A DNA stretch of 64,000 nucleotides from assembly GCA_016124315.1 (NCBI GenBank), contig WGNW01000088.1, positions 1 through 64,000 on the forward strand, read 5' to 3'. The stretch comes from Alphaproteobacteria bacterium. Its GTDB lineage: Bacteria; Pseudomonadota; Alphaproteobacteria; SMXS01. Made by a program: the position numbers and the translations under genes. Shown piece by piece: positions 30,342-39,989 of this stretch (positions within the stretch are counted from its first letter, which is position 1; the number at the start of each line of letters is the position of its first letter). The notes beneath the pieces are model-generated. The model did no database searches, was not told where the DNA came from, and was given only the letters and a program-made list of their open reading frames with translations.

Positions 30342-32975
30342 TCATGTCAACTCTATCGAGAAGTTGCTGACTTCGTCGACTCCTAGTTTCACACCCGAAA
30401 CGACACTTCCCTCGGCCATCAGGGCAAGGATGCGCCGCGACAATTCGGGCAGCAGATTGGCGTTGATGATGTGGTCGATGTTGCGGGCGCCGCTCTCCAC
30501 CTCCGTGCAGCGGGCGGCGATGGCCGCCGGCACCTCGTCGGCGCACTCGAACGTGGCGCCGTAGTTCTCGCCCAGCCGCTTGCCGATGCTGCGCAGCTTC
30601 AGGCCGGCGATCTTCCGGATCATCTCGTCGTCCAGCGGCACGTAGGGCGTGACCTTCACCCGTCCCAGGAATGCCGGCTTGAAGTATTTCGTCAGTTCCG
30701 GACGCAGCGCCTCTTCCAGGTCCGCGACGGTGATCTCGTCCGACGATGCGTAGAGGCGGGAGATCAGGTCGGTTCCCGCGTTCGACGTCATGATGATGAC
30801 GGTGTTGCGGAAATCCACGTCGCGACCCTCGCTGTCACGCAGCACGCCCTTGTCGAACAGCTGGTAGAACACGTCCTGCACGCCGGGATGGGCCTTTTCC
30901 ATCTCGTCGAAGAGCACCACGCCATAGGGCCGGCGGCGCACCGCCTCGGTCAGGATGCCGCCCTCGCCATAGCCGACATAGCCGGGCGGCGCGCCCATCA
31001 GGGTGGAGACCTTATGCTCCTCCTTGAACTCGGACATGTTGATGACCGTCAGCGCGTCCTTGCCGCCATAGAGCATGTCGGCGAGGCACAGCGCCGTTTC
31101 CGTCTTGCCGACGCCGCTGGTGCCGACCATGAGGAACACGCCGACCGGCTTGTTGGGATCGGTCAGCCGCGCCCGCGACGTGACGATGCTCTCGGCGATG
31201 GCCTGAAGCGCGTGGGACTGGCCGATGACGCGCTGTTCCATCTGCTCGCGCAGCGACAGCACGCTGGAGATCTCGTCGGCGACCATGCGACCGACGGGAA
31301 TGCCGGTCCAGTTCTCGACCACCGCGGCGACGGCCTGGGCGTCCACCACGGCAAACACCAGCGGATCCTCGTCCTGGATCTCCCGCAACTCGGCAGCCAG
31401 CTGGTCGTGTTCGGCGATCGCCGCAGGCAGGTCCTCCGGCTTGCCGTCGGCGCCCGCGTCCAGCCTCTTCTTCAGATCGAGGATCTTGCCGACCAGTTCC
31501 TGCTCGCGCTTCCAGCGGTCGTCGAGCGCGCTCGCCTCGGCATCGTTCTTCGCCTGCTCGTCGGTCAGCTGGGCGATCTCCGCGTCGAAGCGCCCGTCGA
31601 GGTTCTCGCGCTGGAGGCTCTGCAGCGAGGCGTCGAGGGACTGGCGGCGGCGCTTCACGTCGCTGATCTGGGACGGCGTCGACGTCTGGCTCAGCGCCAC
31701 GCGGGCGCACGCCGTGTCCAGCAGGCTCACCGCCTTGTCGGGCAGCTGGCGGCCCTGGATGTAGCGCTGCGACAGCTTGACCGAGGCAATGACGGCCTCG
31801 TCGAGGACGCGGACCCCGTGGTGCTTCGCCAGCACGCCGGCCACCCGGCGCATGATCTCGATGCCGACGCCCTCGTCCGGTTCGTCGACCTTGACCACCT
31901 GGAAGCGCCGCGTGAGCGCCGGGTCCTTCTCGAAGTACTTCTTGTATTCGGCCCATGTGGTGGCGGCGATGGTGCGCAGTTCGCCGCGCGCCAGCGCCGG
32001 CTTGAGCAGGTTCGCGGCGTCGCCCTGGCCGGCCTGGCCGCCGGCGCCGATCAGCGTGTGGGCCTCGTCGATGAACAGGATCACCGGCTTTTCGGACGCC
32101 TTGACCCCTTCGATCACGCCTTTCAGCCGGTTCTCGAACTCGCCCTTGATGCCGGCCCCGGCCTGGAGCAGGCCCAGGTCGAGCACGCGCACGGAAACGT
32201 CGCGCAACGCGCTGGGCACGTCGCCCTGCGAGACCGCGAGCGCGAAGCCCTCGGCCACCGCCGTCTTGCCGACACCGGCCTCGCCGGTCAGGATCGGATT
32301 GTTCTGGCGCCGCCGGGTCAGGATGTCGATCACCTGGCGGATTTCGGCATTGCGGCCGATCACCGGGTCGATCTTGCCGGATTTGGCCTGTGCTGTGAGA
32401 TCGATCGTGTACTGGGACAAGGCGTCGCTGGCGCCCGATGGCGCCCGGGGCGCGGCGGCAGCCTCGCCGTCCGCCGCCTTTTCCGGCTCGCCCTCGCTTT
32501 CGCCGGAACCGGCCAGGATGGACCCGAAGCCGGCGAGCAGGTCGTCGGGCTTCACCAGGGCGAACTGGCTGGAAATCTCCCGTGCCTGGCGTGCCAGCGC
32601 CTCGTCGCTCAGCAGCGCGAGGACGAGAAGCCCCGAGCGGACCCGGGACGATCCCAGATCGACCGAACCGATCAGCCAGGCCTCGCGGATCAGGGAAATG
32701 AGCGAGGGCGACAGCGCCGGCGGCCGGGCATTGCCGGTCTGCAGCCGGTCGAGCGACCTGTCGATGTCCTTGACCAGTCGCCCCATGTCGAGGCCGAAGT
32801 GGCGCCCGATGAGCTCGACGTCCGTTCCGCCGAGGTCGCAGAGCTTCCTGAGCCAGTGTTCGACCTCGACATTGTACTGCGTGCGCGACAGGGTGAGCCC
32901 CGCTGCGCCTTCGAGCGTCGAGCGGCACGGCTCGTTGAGCACGCCGATCAAGGCCTTGAGGTTGACTTTGCTCAC
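30342..32975 (-). CDS. tssH: T6SS sheath-recycling AAA+ ATPase TssH (ClpV)
   Basis: An 877-residue ClpV. The N-terminal helical domain (about 1-160) has features of the TssC-binding region. Two AAA+ modules follow, with Walker A at 231-238 (GEAGVGKT) and 618-625 (GTSGVGKT), Walker B FIDEAH (301-306), and a middle coiled-coil (about 430-510). ClpV disassembles contracted sheath with ATP. GTG 32975 overlaps the tssG stop by four bases (GTGA). Length is normal for the family and both ATPase sites look intact. Confidence 0.96.
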   Translation of the reverse strand: MSKVNLKALIGVLNEPCRSTLEGAAGLTLSRTQYNVEVEHWLRKLCDLGGTDVELIGRHFGLDMGRLVKDIDRSLDRLQTGNARPPALSPSLISLIREAWLIGSVDLGSSRVRSGLLVLALLSDEALARQAREISSQFALVKPDDLLAGFGSILAGSGESEGEPEKAADGEAAAAPRAPSGASDALSQYTIDLTAQAKSGKIDPVIGRNAEIRQVIDILTRRRQNNPILTGEAGVGKTAVAEGFALAVSQGDVPSALRDVSVRVLDLGLLQAGAGIKGEFENRLKGVIEGVKASEKPVILFIDEAHTLIGAGGQAGQGDAANLLKPALARGELRTIAATTWAEYKKYFEKDPALTRRFQVVKVDEPDEGVGIEIMRRVAGVLAKHHGVRVLDEAVIASVKLSQRYIQGRQLPDKAVSLLDTACARVALSQTSTPSQISDVKRRRQSLDASLQSLQRENLDGRFDAEIAQLTDEQAKNDAEASALDDRWKREQELVGKILDLKKRLDAGADGKPEDLPAAIAEHDQLAAELREIQDEDPLVFAVVDAQAVAAVVENWTGIPVGRMVADEISSVLSLREQMEQRVIGQSHALQAIAESIVTSRARLTDPNKPVGVFLMVGTSGVGKTETALCLADMLYGGKDALTVINMSEFKEEHKVSTLMGAPPGYVGYGEGGILTEAVRRRPYGVVLFDEMEKAHPGVQDVFYQLFDKGVLRDSEGRDVDFRNTVIIMTSNAGTDLISRLYASSDEITVADLEEALRPELTKYFKPAFLGRVKVTPYVPLDDEMIRKIAGLKLRSIGKRLGENYGATFECADEVPAAIAARCTEVESGARNIDHIINANLLPELSRRILALMAEGSVVSGVKLGVDEVSNFSIELT

Positions 32976-34063
32976 CCCTCACCCCCCGATGAGAATATCG
33001 CGTCAGCCAGTTCGACATCCATGGTGTCGCCCGCCAGCCAGGATGTCCACCCCAGCCGGCTTCCCCCTTCGGAACCGTCCCCCAACCGGCATCCAGGCGC
33101 CTCGGAGCCACGGAGAACGAGCTGAATATCGAAATCAGTTTCTGCCCGAGTGTAGCATTGCGCAAGCGCCCGTGCCTGTCTGATTGCCGGTCGGTCGGGT
33201 AACAGCGCCGTGAACTGCCGGAGGCTCATCGGTCCCAGCCGGATACGGAAGGACGCGTCGGGCCTGAAGACGCATTCACCCAGCATGGCGCGGCGCGACA
33301 GCCTTGCGTCGCCGGGGTTCCGGCCGTGGCTGCCGAGCGCGCGCCGTTCGTCGGCGTCGAGCGTCACCCGGGTGCCCCGGAACTCTTCGATGCGGGCGGA
33401 CACCCCGAGCAGGTCGGCGAGCATGATGCTCAGCCCGGCGGCCGGACGGGTCCGGTTGGCCCACAGGCCGACATATTTCAGGAAGATCCAGTCCGGCAGC
33501 CCGGTCCGGCGGCGCACGGTAGCGTCGCCATAGCCGGTGAACGCCAGCATGGCCTGCAGCAGCGGGCTGACGGTCCGCCGGCCGACAAGGTCGTCATAGA
33601 CCGACTGCAGCGGCGCGTGCTTGAGCCGGGCGCGATAGAACAGCGACACCAGGCGGTGGGACAGCAGGTCGAGAAAGTCGTGCAGCGCCGTGTTGCGGGC
33701 CCGGTTCTGGCGAATGACTTCCTTGGCGTAAGGCGGCGGCAGCGGGGTGTTCCGGCCCGCCAGCCCCATGAACGCGGCCCAGACCTCCGCCGTCTCGCCG
33801 CCGTCGCGGTTCCGGCCGGTTTCGATGCGCGCCACGGCGCGGGCGGCAAAGCGGAGGCTGGGTTCGGACCGGAACCGCACCGGTTCGTCCGAGGGATGGG
33901 TGTCCCGCCCGACCCGTCTCGCCTGCTCGTCGGCCGACCCCAGCAGGCGCTCCAGCAGGAAGACGGCCTGGAAGAAGTCCAGGCGCCCGACGGGCGGCAG
34001 GTCCGGTCGCGCCTGGCGCGGCTCCGTGTCGCTGCGGCTCTCCTCCGTCGTCCCGCGGCTCAT
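32972..34063 (-). CDS. tssG: T6SS baseplate protein TssG
   Basis: A 363-residue TssG (ImpH/VasB). Family features: RLDFFQAVFLLERLLG (27-42), VRFRSEPSLRFAARAVARIE, FMGLAGRNTPLPPPYAKEVI, NTALHDFLDLLSHRLVSLFY, and late DASFRIRLGPMSLRQFTALLP. With two TssF and one TssE it forms the baseplate wedge. It starts nine bases after the tssF stop and overlaps tssH by four. Slightly longer than many homologues because of a short polar N-terminal extension. Confidence 0.95.
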   Translation of the reverse strand: MSRGTTEESRSDTEPRQARPDLPPVGRLDFFQAVFLLERLLGSADEQARRVGRDTHPSDEPVRFRSEPSLRFAARAVARIETGRNRDGGETAEVWAAFMGLAGRNTPLPPPYAKEVIRQNRARNTALHDFLDLLSHRLVSLFYRARLKHAPLQSVYDDLVGRRTVSPLLQAMLAFTGYGDATVRRRTGLPDWIFLKYVGLWANRTRPAAGLSIMLADLLGVSARIEEFRGTRVTLDADERRALGSHGRNPGDARLSRRAMLGECVFRPDASFRIRLGPMSLRQFTALLPDRPAIRQARALAQCYTRAETDFDIQLVLRGSEAPGCRLGDGSEGGSRLGWTSWLAGDTMDVELADAIFSSGGEG

Positions 34064-34072
34064 CGCCGGCGC

Positions 34073-35890
34073 TCACAGCACATGGCCCGCCCCCAGGCGC
34101 GGCGCCCAGCGATGGAACTCGCCGTCGCTGCCGGCGATGCGCACGACGAGTTCGACGAAGGAATTGATCGACGCCGAGCGGGACAGGAAGCGTTCGATCA
34201 CGGCCATGAACAGGAACGTGCTGCTGCCCGCGTCCTGCGGCGGGTCGAAGACCAGCGTGACCTCCAGCCCCTGGCAGACGGCGACACCCTGCGGGAACGC
34301 AACCTTGCGGGCGACGCGCCGGGACGAGACGGAGAGAATGCCATCGATCAGCGCGCGATTGGCGGCGGATCCGCGAAAATCGTGCAGCGCCAGCACCTCC
34401 CGCAGCGACTGGCCGCCCGTATCGTCGCCCACGAGCGCCAGATGGCTGAGCGAGAGCTGGGAGATCAGATTCCAGGCGCGCGCGTCGCCCAGCTCCGGGC
34501 GGACGGGCTTTTCCAGCGCCGCCCGACACCCCACGGACCCGATCGGCGCGGCCACCTCGGTGAGGAAGAGCTGCGGCTGGCCGCCGCCGAAGGGAAGCCG
34601 CGAGGCCATGTCCCGGTTGAAGCAGCGTGTCTCGACGGTGAGTACCCACTTGTCGAGCGACACCGCCTTGCCCGCGAAGTCGACGATCGACATGTAGAGG
34701 TCGGATCCGCCCCTGGCGTGCGGCGCGGGACGCCGGACGGCGTGCCAGTAGAACGTCGCTCCCGACTCCTGGTCCGGCCTGCCCACCGCGTAGAACGGCG
34801 CCACCGGCACCGCGTCGCCGCCGTCCGGCGGCAGAAGCGACACCGCGGTGACGTCGTATATCTCCAGCGCGTCCAGATTGTAGCGGTCCGGCTCGACGCG
34901 GATTTCCGGCACCCCGCCCGACAGCGAGACCGGATCGCAGCGGTGATCGAAGACGTTCATGATCGGGACGCAGCCCAACGAGAAGTTGGCCGCGCCAACC
35001 GACTGTCCCACCCCGGCCGGCACATCGCTGAGATAGACGAACAGATCCCATTCGGAACCGGCCAGCGACCCTGCGGCCCCCAGGTCGATGTCGACGAACA
35101 GGAACTTGCGCGGCATCAGGAAATACTCGGTCAGCAGCCGGTAGCCGGGAAAGGTGCGCGGCTCCGGCGGCAACAGCGCCTCGTCGTCGTCGAAGCCCAC
35201 CTGGCGCACCGCCTCGCGGCCCAGCGCCACACTGCCGCCCGACCGCTCGCGGGACACCACGGCGACCCCCACCGCGCAGCGGCACAGCATCTCGTAGAGA
35301 CTGCCCGGCACCTGGCCGGAGCCTTCCAGGTGAAGCCGCAGGGAGCCGATGCCCAGCTCTGCAAGCTTCACACCGGCATCGAACGTCCGCAGCCGCAGCC
35401 GCAGCACGGCGCTGGCCTGACCGGCGTTGGGGTGCGCGGGCGCGTCGTGGCGTCCGGTACGCAGTTCGGCCGCCGCGAGCGTCACCGGATGAAGGGCGGT
35501 GTCGAAGCAGGTCGTGAACCGCACCGGCTGGCCGCCAACAGGCTGGCTCTCGATCTCCGTGCCACGCGGCACCACGGCTGAATCGGTCGCCTGCCGGTCC
35601 AGTTCCATGCGCACGACACTGGCCGGCGGCAGCGGATTGGCGTAGTGCGGATAGACCTCGCCGACGAAGGCGTCGCTGAGCTCCGGAAAGGTGTCGTCCA
35701 GCTTCAGGCGGACCCGCGCCGACAGCAGGGCGACCGCCTCGATCAGGCGCTCCACATGCGGGTCCGCACTCTGTCCCGGTCCCAGGCGCAGCCCTTCCGC
35801 CGCCTGGGGATGCGCGTCCGCGAACTCGCCCGCCAGGTTGCGGATGAAGTCGAGCTCCCGCTCGTAATAGGTCAGCAGCCGGTCAGCCAT
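34073..35890 (-). CDS. tssF: T6SS baseplate protein TssF
   Basis: A 605-residue TssF (ImpG/VasA). The start LLTYYERELDFIRNLAGEFA and PQAAEGLRLGPGQSADPHVE (about 29-48), followed by RLIEAVALLSARVRLKLDDTF, are diagnostic. RGTEIESQPVGGQPVRFTTC and a C-terminal QGVAVCQGLEVTLVFD region follow. TssF dimers pair with TssG in the wedge. It overlaps tssE by eight bases. Confidence 0.95.
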   Translation of the reverse strand: MADRLLTYYERELDFIRNLAGEFADAHPQAAEGLRLGPGQSADPHVERLIEAVALLSARVRLKLDDTFPELSDAFVGEVYPHYANPLPPASVVRMELDRQATDSAVVPRGTEIESQPVGGQPVRFTTCFDTALHPVTLAAAELRTGRHDAPAHPNAGQASAVLRLRLRTFDAGVKLAELGIGSLRLHLEGSGQVPGSLYEMLCRCAVGVAVVSRERSGGSVALGREAVRQVGFDDDEALLPPEPRTFPGYRLLTEYFLMPRKFLFVDIDLGAAGSLAGSEWDLFVYLSDVPAGVGQSVGAANFSLGCVPIMNVFDHRCDPVSLSGGVPEIRVEPDRYNLDALEIYDVTAVSLLPPDGGDAVPVAPFYAVGRPDQESGATFYWHAVRRPAPHARGGSDLYMSIVDFAGKAVSLDKWVLTVETRCFNRDMASRLPFGGGQPQLFLTEVAAPIGSVGCRAALEKPVRPELGDARAWNLISQLSLSHLALVGDDTGGQSLREVLALHDFRGSAANRALIDGILSVSSRRVARKVAFPQGVAVCQGLEVTLVFDPPQDAGSSTFLFMAVIERFLSRSASINSFVELVVRIAGSDGEFHRWAPRLGAGHVL

Positions 35891-36362
35891 CCGCTTCCAC
35901 CGTCAGTTCGATGCCCGTACCGGCGGGCCGGAGGATGGAATCGAACACGATCGGCTCGATGACCGGATCCGCCTTCAGCACGGCCTCGACCCGCAGCCGC
36001 AGCGCCCACTTGTCACCGGCCTCGTCGCGCCGCACGTCGACCCGCACCCGGGTCAGCCGCGGCTCGTGCACGTCGATCAGCCGCGCGATCTGCCGGCTGA
36101 TGGCGGTGCGGCGGAACTCCATCGACTCGCCGACGCCCGTGTAATCCGGCAGTCCATAGTTGAGCACCGAGGTCGCGGTCTCCGGGCACTCCTCGGGCAG
36201 GCGCCAGAGCGGAGCGTGGCTGTTGAGAAGGCTCTCCAGATCGCGGCGGACGCCCTGGCGCAGGCGGTCGACGCTGGCCTGCCGGTCCATGCCGGCGGTA
36301 GCGCCCGGCTCCAGCAGGCGGTCGAGCACCGAAAGGCGAACGGGACTCCGGCTGTCCGTCAT
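35883..36362 (-). CDS. tssE: T6SS baseplate protein TssE (gp25-like)
   Basis: A 159-residue gp25/lysozyme-like wedge protein. RLSVLDRLLEPG near the N-terminus, VRRDLESLLNSHAPLWRLPE (34-53), SVLNYGLPDYTGVG (66-79) and RQIARLIDVHEPRLTRVRVD are family features, including the conserved Glu-Pro-Arg-Leu segment that contacts the sheath. ATG 36362 overlaps the stop of the second tssC gene by ATGA. Confidence 0.95.
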   Translation of the reverse strand: MTDSRSPVRLSVLDRLLEPGATAGMDRQASVDRLRQGVRRDLESLLNSHAPLWRLPEECPETATSVLNYGLPDYTGVGESMEFRRTAISRQIARLIDVHEPRLTRVRVDVRRDEAGDKWALRLRVEAVLKADPVIEPIVFDSILRPAGTGIELTVEADG

Positions 36363-37873
36363 TGCGTGGTCCTGTTGAATTCGACCGTCAGCTCGAAGCT
36401 CGCGTCCAGTTCGTCGAACTGATAGTGGGGCTGCACCATGACGCTGGCCGACAGGACGCCGGGCATGCCCGGCACCGACATCACGCGGCAGTCGAAGTCG
36501 CGCAGCGGATCACGCGCCTTGGCTTCGCTGGTCGCGTCGTCCGTGCCGATGGTGTAGCCGCGCAGCCAGTTGCGGATTTCCTCTTCCACCTCGGCGGCGG
36601 TCCGGTGGGTGCCCACCTTCTGACGGCCCATCATCTTGAGGCAATGCCCGAAACGGGAAACGCACAGTACGTAGTTGATCATGGTGTTGAGCCGCTGCGT
36701 CTGGCGGCGTTCGGCGTTCGGCGCGGCGCTCCGCCGGTGCAGCGACGGGCATTCGAAGAACGCCGCCAGGCCCGTCCGGGAGCACGGAACCAGGGGCATC
36801 ACGCCGAGGTCGAAAAGGTCCTTCTCCAGGTCGGGGGTGATCAGCACGTCGGTGCTGCCCTTGGTGGCCACGCCGGGCGAATCCGTCTCGAAATCGTCCC
36901 GGGTGAGGTTGTCGACCAGCCCCGCCATCTCCTCGCCCGGCCGGGCGCCGCGCATGGAGGCGAACCAGCCCGAGGTCGAGAACTCCCGGCCGGCGACGGC
37001 CGCCAGGGGATAGACCGCGCTGCCCCAGACGATGTCGCCCCGCCCGTGATCCAGATATTCCTCGAACGGCAGGCCGCCGCTCGCCCGCTCCACGGCCCGG
37101 TACGGCCGGCGGAACATGACCCTGGGGACGACCAGTCCGACGAAGCGCGCGGACGGATGGTCCCTCAGCGCTTCCCAGCGGACATATTCCGGGCTCCGGA
37201 AGGCGGCCGGAAGGTCCCTCAGGGTTTCCAGGTCGGCGAAGTCGTCGAGCCCGAACAGCACCGGGTGCGCGCCCAGCACCACGGGACAGAAGACGCTCGC
37301 TCCCAGGTCGGCGAGGCCCCTGATGGTGGTGATGTCGTCCATGCCGCCCGCCACCGGCTGGTGCGCCACCTCGTAGTCCCCGATGAGCAGGCCGAACGGC
37401 TCGCCGCCCAGCAGATCGTATTCCTGGTTGTAGAGCCGGTCGAACAGCACGGTCTGCTCGGTGTCGGCGGCCCGGTCGAAGTCCCGGGACAGTTCCTGCC
37501 AGGAGGCGCTCATCATCCGGATCTTGACCCGGCGCGCCCGGTGCAGGCTTTCGGTCAGGTAGCGCAGGCCGCGCCACGACGCCTCGAGGCGCTGCAGCCG
37601 AGGCGCATGCAGAATCTCGGAAACCTGCTCGCCGACCAGGCGGTCGATTTCGGCGATGGCCCGGCACAGCTCGCCGGCGAGGCGCTGCTTCGTGGTCGGC
37701 AGCGACACGGCGGAGCGTCTCAGCCAGGGCACGAGGTCGTGCAGCAGGGCGCGAATATCGGCGCTGAGCGGGCCGAGCGGCTGCCCGCCGGCGGCGGCTT
37801 CCTCTACTGGGGCTTCCCTGCCCGATCGGCTGGCGCTGGACAGGTCCGGCACGGCACTCTCGACTTCTCCCAC
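36359..37873 (-). CDS. Second TssC-family protein (TssC40/ImpD-like)
   Basis: A 504-residue paralogue of TssC. It shares the TssC core: APRLQRLEASWRGLRYLTES (about 91-110), VKIRMMSASWQELSRDFDRA, FGLLIGDYEVAH, TDVLITPDLEKDLFDLGVMP, MINYVLCVSRFGHCLKMMGR and a C-terminal MVQPHYQFDELDASFELTVE. The N-terminal ~40 residues are divergent and Ala/Gly-rich. In Agrobacterium an equivalent second TssC (TssC40) is encoded next to the true sheath subunit and does not pair with TssB in the same way, so a baseplate or regulatory role is likely. The GTG start at 37873 lacks a clear ribosome site; a GTG seven codons later is an alternative. Confidence 0.88.
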   Translation of the reverse strand: MGEVESAVPDLSSASRSGREAPVEEAAAGGQPLGPLSADIRALLHDLVPWLRRSAVSLPTTKQRLAGELCRAIAEIDRLVGEQVSEILHAPRLQRLEASWRGLRYLTESLHRARRVKIRMMSASWQELSRDFDRAADTEQTVLFDRLYNQEYDLLGGEPFGLLIGDYEVAHQPVAGGMDDITTIRGLADLGASVFCPVVLGAHPVLFGLDDFADLETLRDLPAAFRSPEYVRWEALRDHPSARFVGLVVPRVMFRRPYRAVERASGGLPFEEYLDHGRGDIVWGSAVYPLAAVAGREFSTSGWFASMRGARPGEEMAGLVDNLTRDDFETDSPGVATKGSTDVLITPDLEKDLFDLGVMPLVPCSRTGLAAFFECPSLHRRSAAPNAERRQTQRLNTMINYVLCVSRFGHCLKMMGRQKVGTHRTAAEVEEEIRNWLRGYTIGTDDATSEAKARDPLRDFDCRVMSVPGMPGVLSASVMVQPHYQFDELDASFELTVEFNRTTQ

Positions 37874-37880
37874 GTGGCCG

Positions 37881-39374
37881 TCAGGACTTCTTCGGAATCT
37901 CCGCCACGAGTTGGAGCGATGCGTTCAGCTCTTCCATCTGCAGCCAGGGCTGCATCTGCAGCACGGCGTCATAGGCGCCGGGCTTGCCCGGGATAGGCTT
38001 CACCTGGACCTCGGCCGAGCGCAGCGGATAGCGGGCCTTGATCTCGGGCCCGGTGTCCTTGTTGCTGTTGACGTAGGTCTTGATCCAGTTGTTCAGCCAG
38101 CGCTCGCAGTCGTCGACCTCCATGAAGGAGCCGATCTTGTCGCGCGCCATCACCTTCACGTAGTGGCCGAAGCGGGAGGCCGCCATGATGTAGGGCAGCC
38201 GGGTCGAGATGGCGTAGTCCTCGGTCTTGGCCACGTCGGTGCGGAACACCTTGGGACGCTGCACCGACTGCCCGCCCATGAACACCGCGTAGTCGGAGTT
38301 CTTGTAGTGCAGCAGCGGCAGGAAGCCGAGGTCGCTGAGCTCCTTCTCGCGCCGGTCGGTGATGCCGATCTCGGTGGGGCACTTCATGTCGACATCGCCG
38401 TCGTCGCTGACGAAGGTGTGCACCGGCAGGTTCTCGACCTTGCCGCCGTTCTCCAGACCACGGATCGCCGTGCAGAACCCGGTCTCGGCGAAGGCGCGCG
38501 TCAGGTTGGCGCCCATCACGTAGGAGGCGTTCATCCAGCAATAGTCGTCATGCTCCATGGCCTTGGGATTGCCGGCCACGTCGAAGCCGGCTTCCTCGAA
38601 GTCGAACTCGTCGATCTTCAGGGTGTTGCGGCCGTAGGGCAGGCGCGCCAGCACCCGCGGCATCACCAGCGACACGTAGCGCGAATCCTCCATGTCGCGG
38701 AAGCTGCGCCACTTGGCGTAGGAGGCGGTCTGGAAACCCTTCGCCAGGTCGCGGACCTTGGTCATGTCGCTCCACTTCTCCAGGTCGAAGAGCTGGGGCG
38801 ATGCGGCGGTGATGAAGGGGCAGAGCGAGGCGGCGCCGATGCCCGCCATGTTCTGCAGGAACTCGATGTCCTCCGGGTTGTTGGTGACCTCGTAGTCGCC
38901 GATCAGCGCGCCGTACGGCTCGCCGCCGGCGGTGCCGAACTCGTCCTCGTAGAGCCGCTTGAACAGGTCGCTCTGGTCGAAATCGAGCGCCTTGGACAGA
39001 TCCCTCTGCACCTCGCGCTTGCTGGCGTGGAGCATGCGGATCTTCAGCGACGTGCTGGTCTCGCTGTTCATCACCAGGTGATTGAGGCCGCGCCACGAGC
39101 CTTCCAGCGCCTTGAATTCGGGGGCGTGCATCACTTCGGACAGCTGGTCCGACACCACCGAATCCAGCGCCTTGATGGCGTTCTGCAGGGTCACGACGAC
39201 GTTCTTGTCGAAGCTGACCGTCCCCTTCAGCGCCTCTTCCGTCAGCGCCTTGATGAGCCCCTTGGCCTCGTCCGGCGCGGTCATCGGCGTGACGCCGATC
39301 ACCTGGTCGAGCAGGCTCGCCTCGGTCGTGGTGACCTCGGCGGCCGCTTCCGCCGCCTTGCGTTCCTCGGCCAT
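37881..39374 (-). CDS. tssC: T6SS sheath large subunit TssC
   Basis: A 497-residue TssC (VipB/ImpC). Family landmarks: [75 protein letters not shown] and the end [20 protein letters not shown]. It co-assembles with TssB into the contractile sheath and supplies the ClpV-linked surface. TssB stop and ATG overlap as TGATG at 39374; a GTG one codon earlier is an alternative start. Confidence 0.96.
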   Translation of the reverse strand: MAEERKAAEAAAEVTTTEASLLDQVIGVTPMTAPDEAKGLIKALTEEALKGTVSFDKNVVVTLQNAIKALDSVVSDQLSEVMHAPEFKALEGSWRGLNHLVMNSETSTSLKIRMLHASKREVQRDLSKALDFDQSDLFKRLYEDEFGTAGGEPYGALIGDYEVTNNPEDIEFLQNMAGIGAASLCPFITAASPQLFDLEKWSDMTKVRDLAKGFQTASYAKWRSFRDMEDSRYVSLVMPRVLARLPYGRNTLKIDEFDFEEAGFDVAGNPKAMEHDDYCWMNASYVMGANLTRAFAETGFCTAIRGLENGGKVENLPVHTFVSDDGDVDMKCPTEIGITDRREKELSDLGFLPLLHYKNSDYAVFMGGQSVQRPKVFRTDVAKTEDYAISTRLPYIMAASRFGHYVKVMARDKIGSFMEVDDCERWLNNWIKTYVNSNKDTGPEIKARYPLRSAEVQVKPIPGKPGAYDAVLQMQPWLQMEELNASLQLVAEIPKKS

Positions 39375-39901
39375 CACTCGCCTCCCTCCGCCGGCGCATC
39401 CGATCCGATGCCCAGTTCATGGGACAGCTTGTTCAGGTCGTCGGAATTCTTGAGCACGGTCTCGAGCAGCGTCTCCAGCTCCTCCGACCGGTCGATCTTG
39501 GTCAGCAGCTGCACCAGCTTGGCCCGGGTTTCCAGCAGCTTGCGGATGGGCTCGACCTGTTGGGCGATCCGCGCCGGCTCGAAATCCGCCATGGACGAGA
39601 AGTTGAGCTGCACGGCGATCTGGCTGCCGTCCGGCGCCAGCTTGTTGTCGGCCCGGAGGCTGACGCCGGGTGTCATCCGCTGCATGACGCCGTCGAAGTT
39701 GTCGCGGTCGATCTGGACGAACTTCCTGTCCTTGTAGCGCTTTACGTCCCCGGCGGGGCTGTTGCCGGCGAAATCGCCCATGACGCCCACCACAAACGGC
39801 AGCTCCCGTTCTTCGGTCACGCCGTTGGTGTCGACTTCCATCTTGACGTGAACGCGCGGCTTACGATTACGCGCGATCTTATCAGGTGTGCTAGACGCCA
39901 T
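39374..39901 (-). CDS. tssB: T6SS sheath small subunit TssB
   Basis: A 175-residue TssB (VipA/ImpB). [20 protein letters not shown] (8-27), [16 protein letters not shown] (32-47), [20 protein letters not shown] (63-82) and the helical C-terminus [20 protein letters not shown] match the family. The ATG at 39901 follows a GGGGGA ribosome site. An 88-bp gap separates it from tssA, a possible location for extra expression signals. Confidence 0.96.
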   Translation of the reverse strand: MASSTPDKIARNRKPRVHVKMEVDTNGVTEERELPFVVGVMGDFAGNSPAGDVKRYKDRKFVQIDRDNFDGVMQRMTPGVSLRADNKLAPDGSQIAVQLNFSSMADFEPARIAQQVEPIRKLLETRAKLVQLLTKIDRSEELETLLETVLKNSDDLNKLSHELGIGSDAPAEGGE

Positions 39902-39989
39902 CGTTTTCCCCCTGCATGAGGCCTAACTACTTCAAGGTATCCGCAAAGAGCCTTACAGCGCAATGCGTGTTTCCCAACGCTGAACCGCG

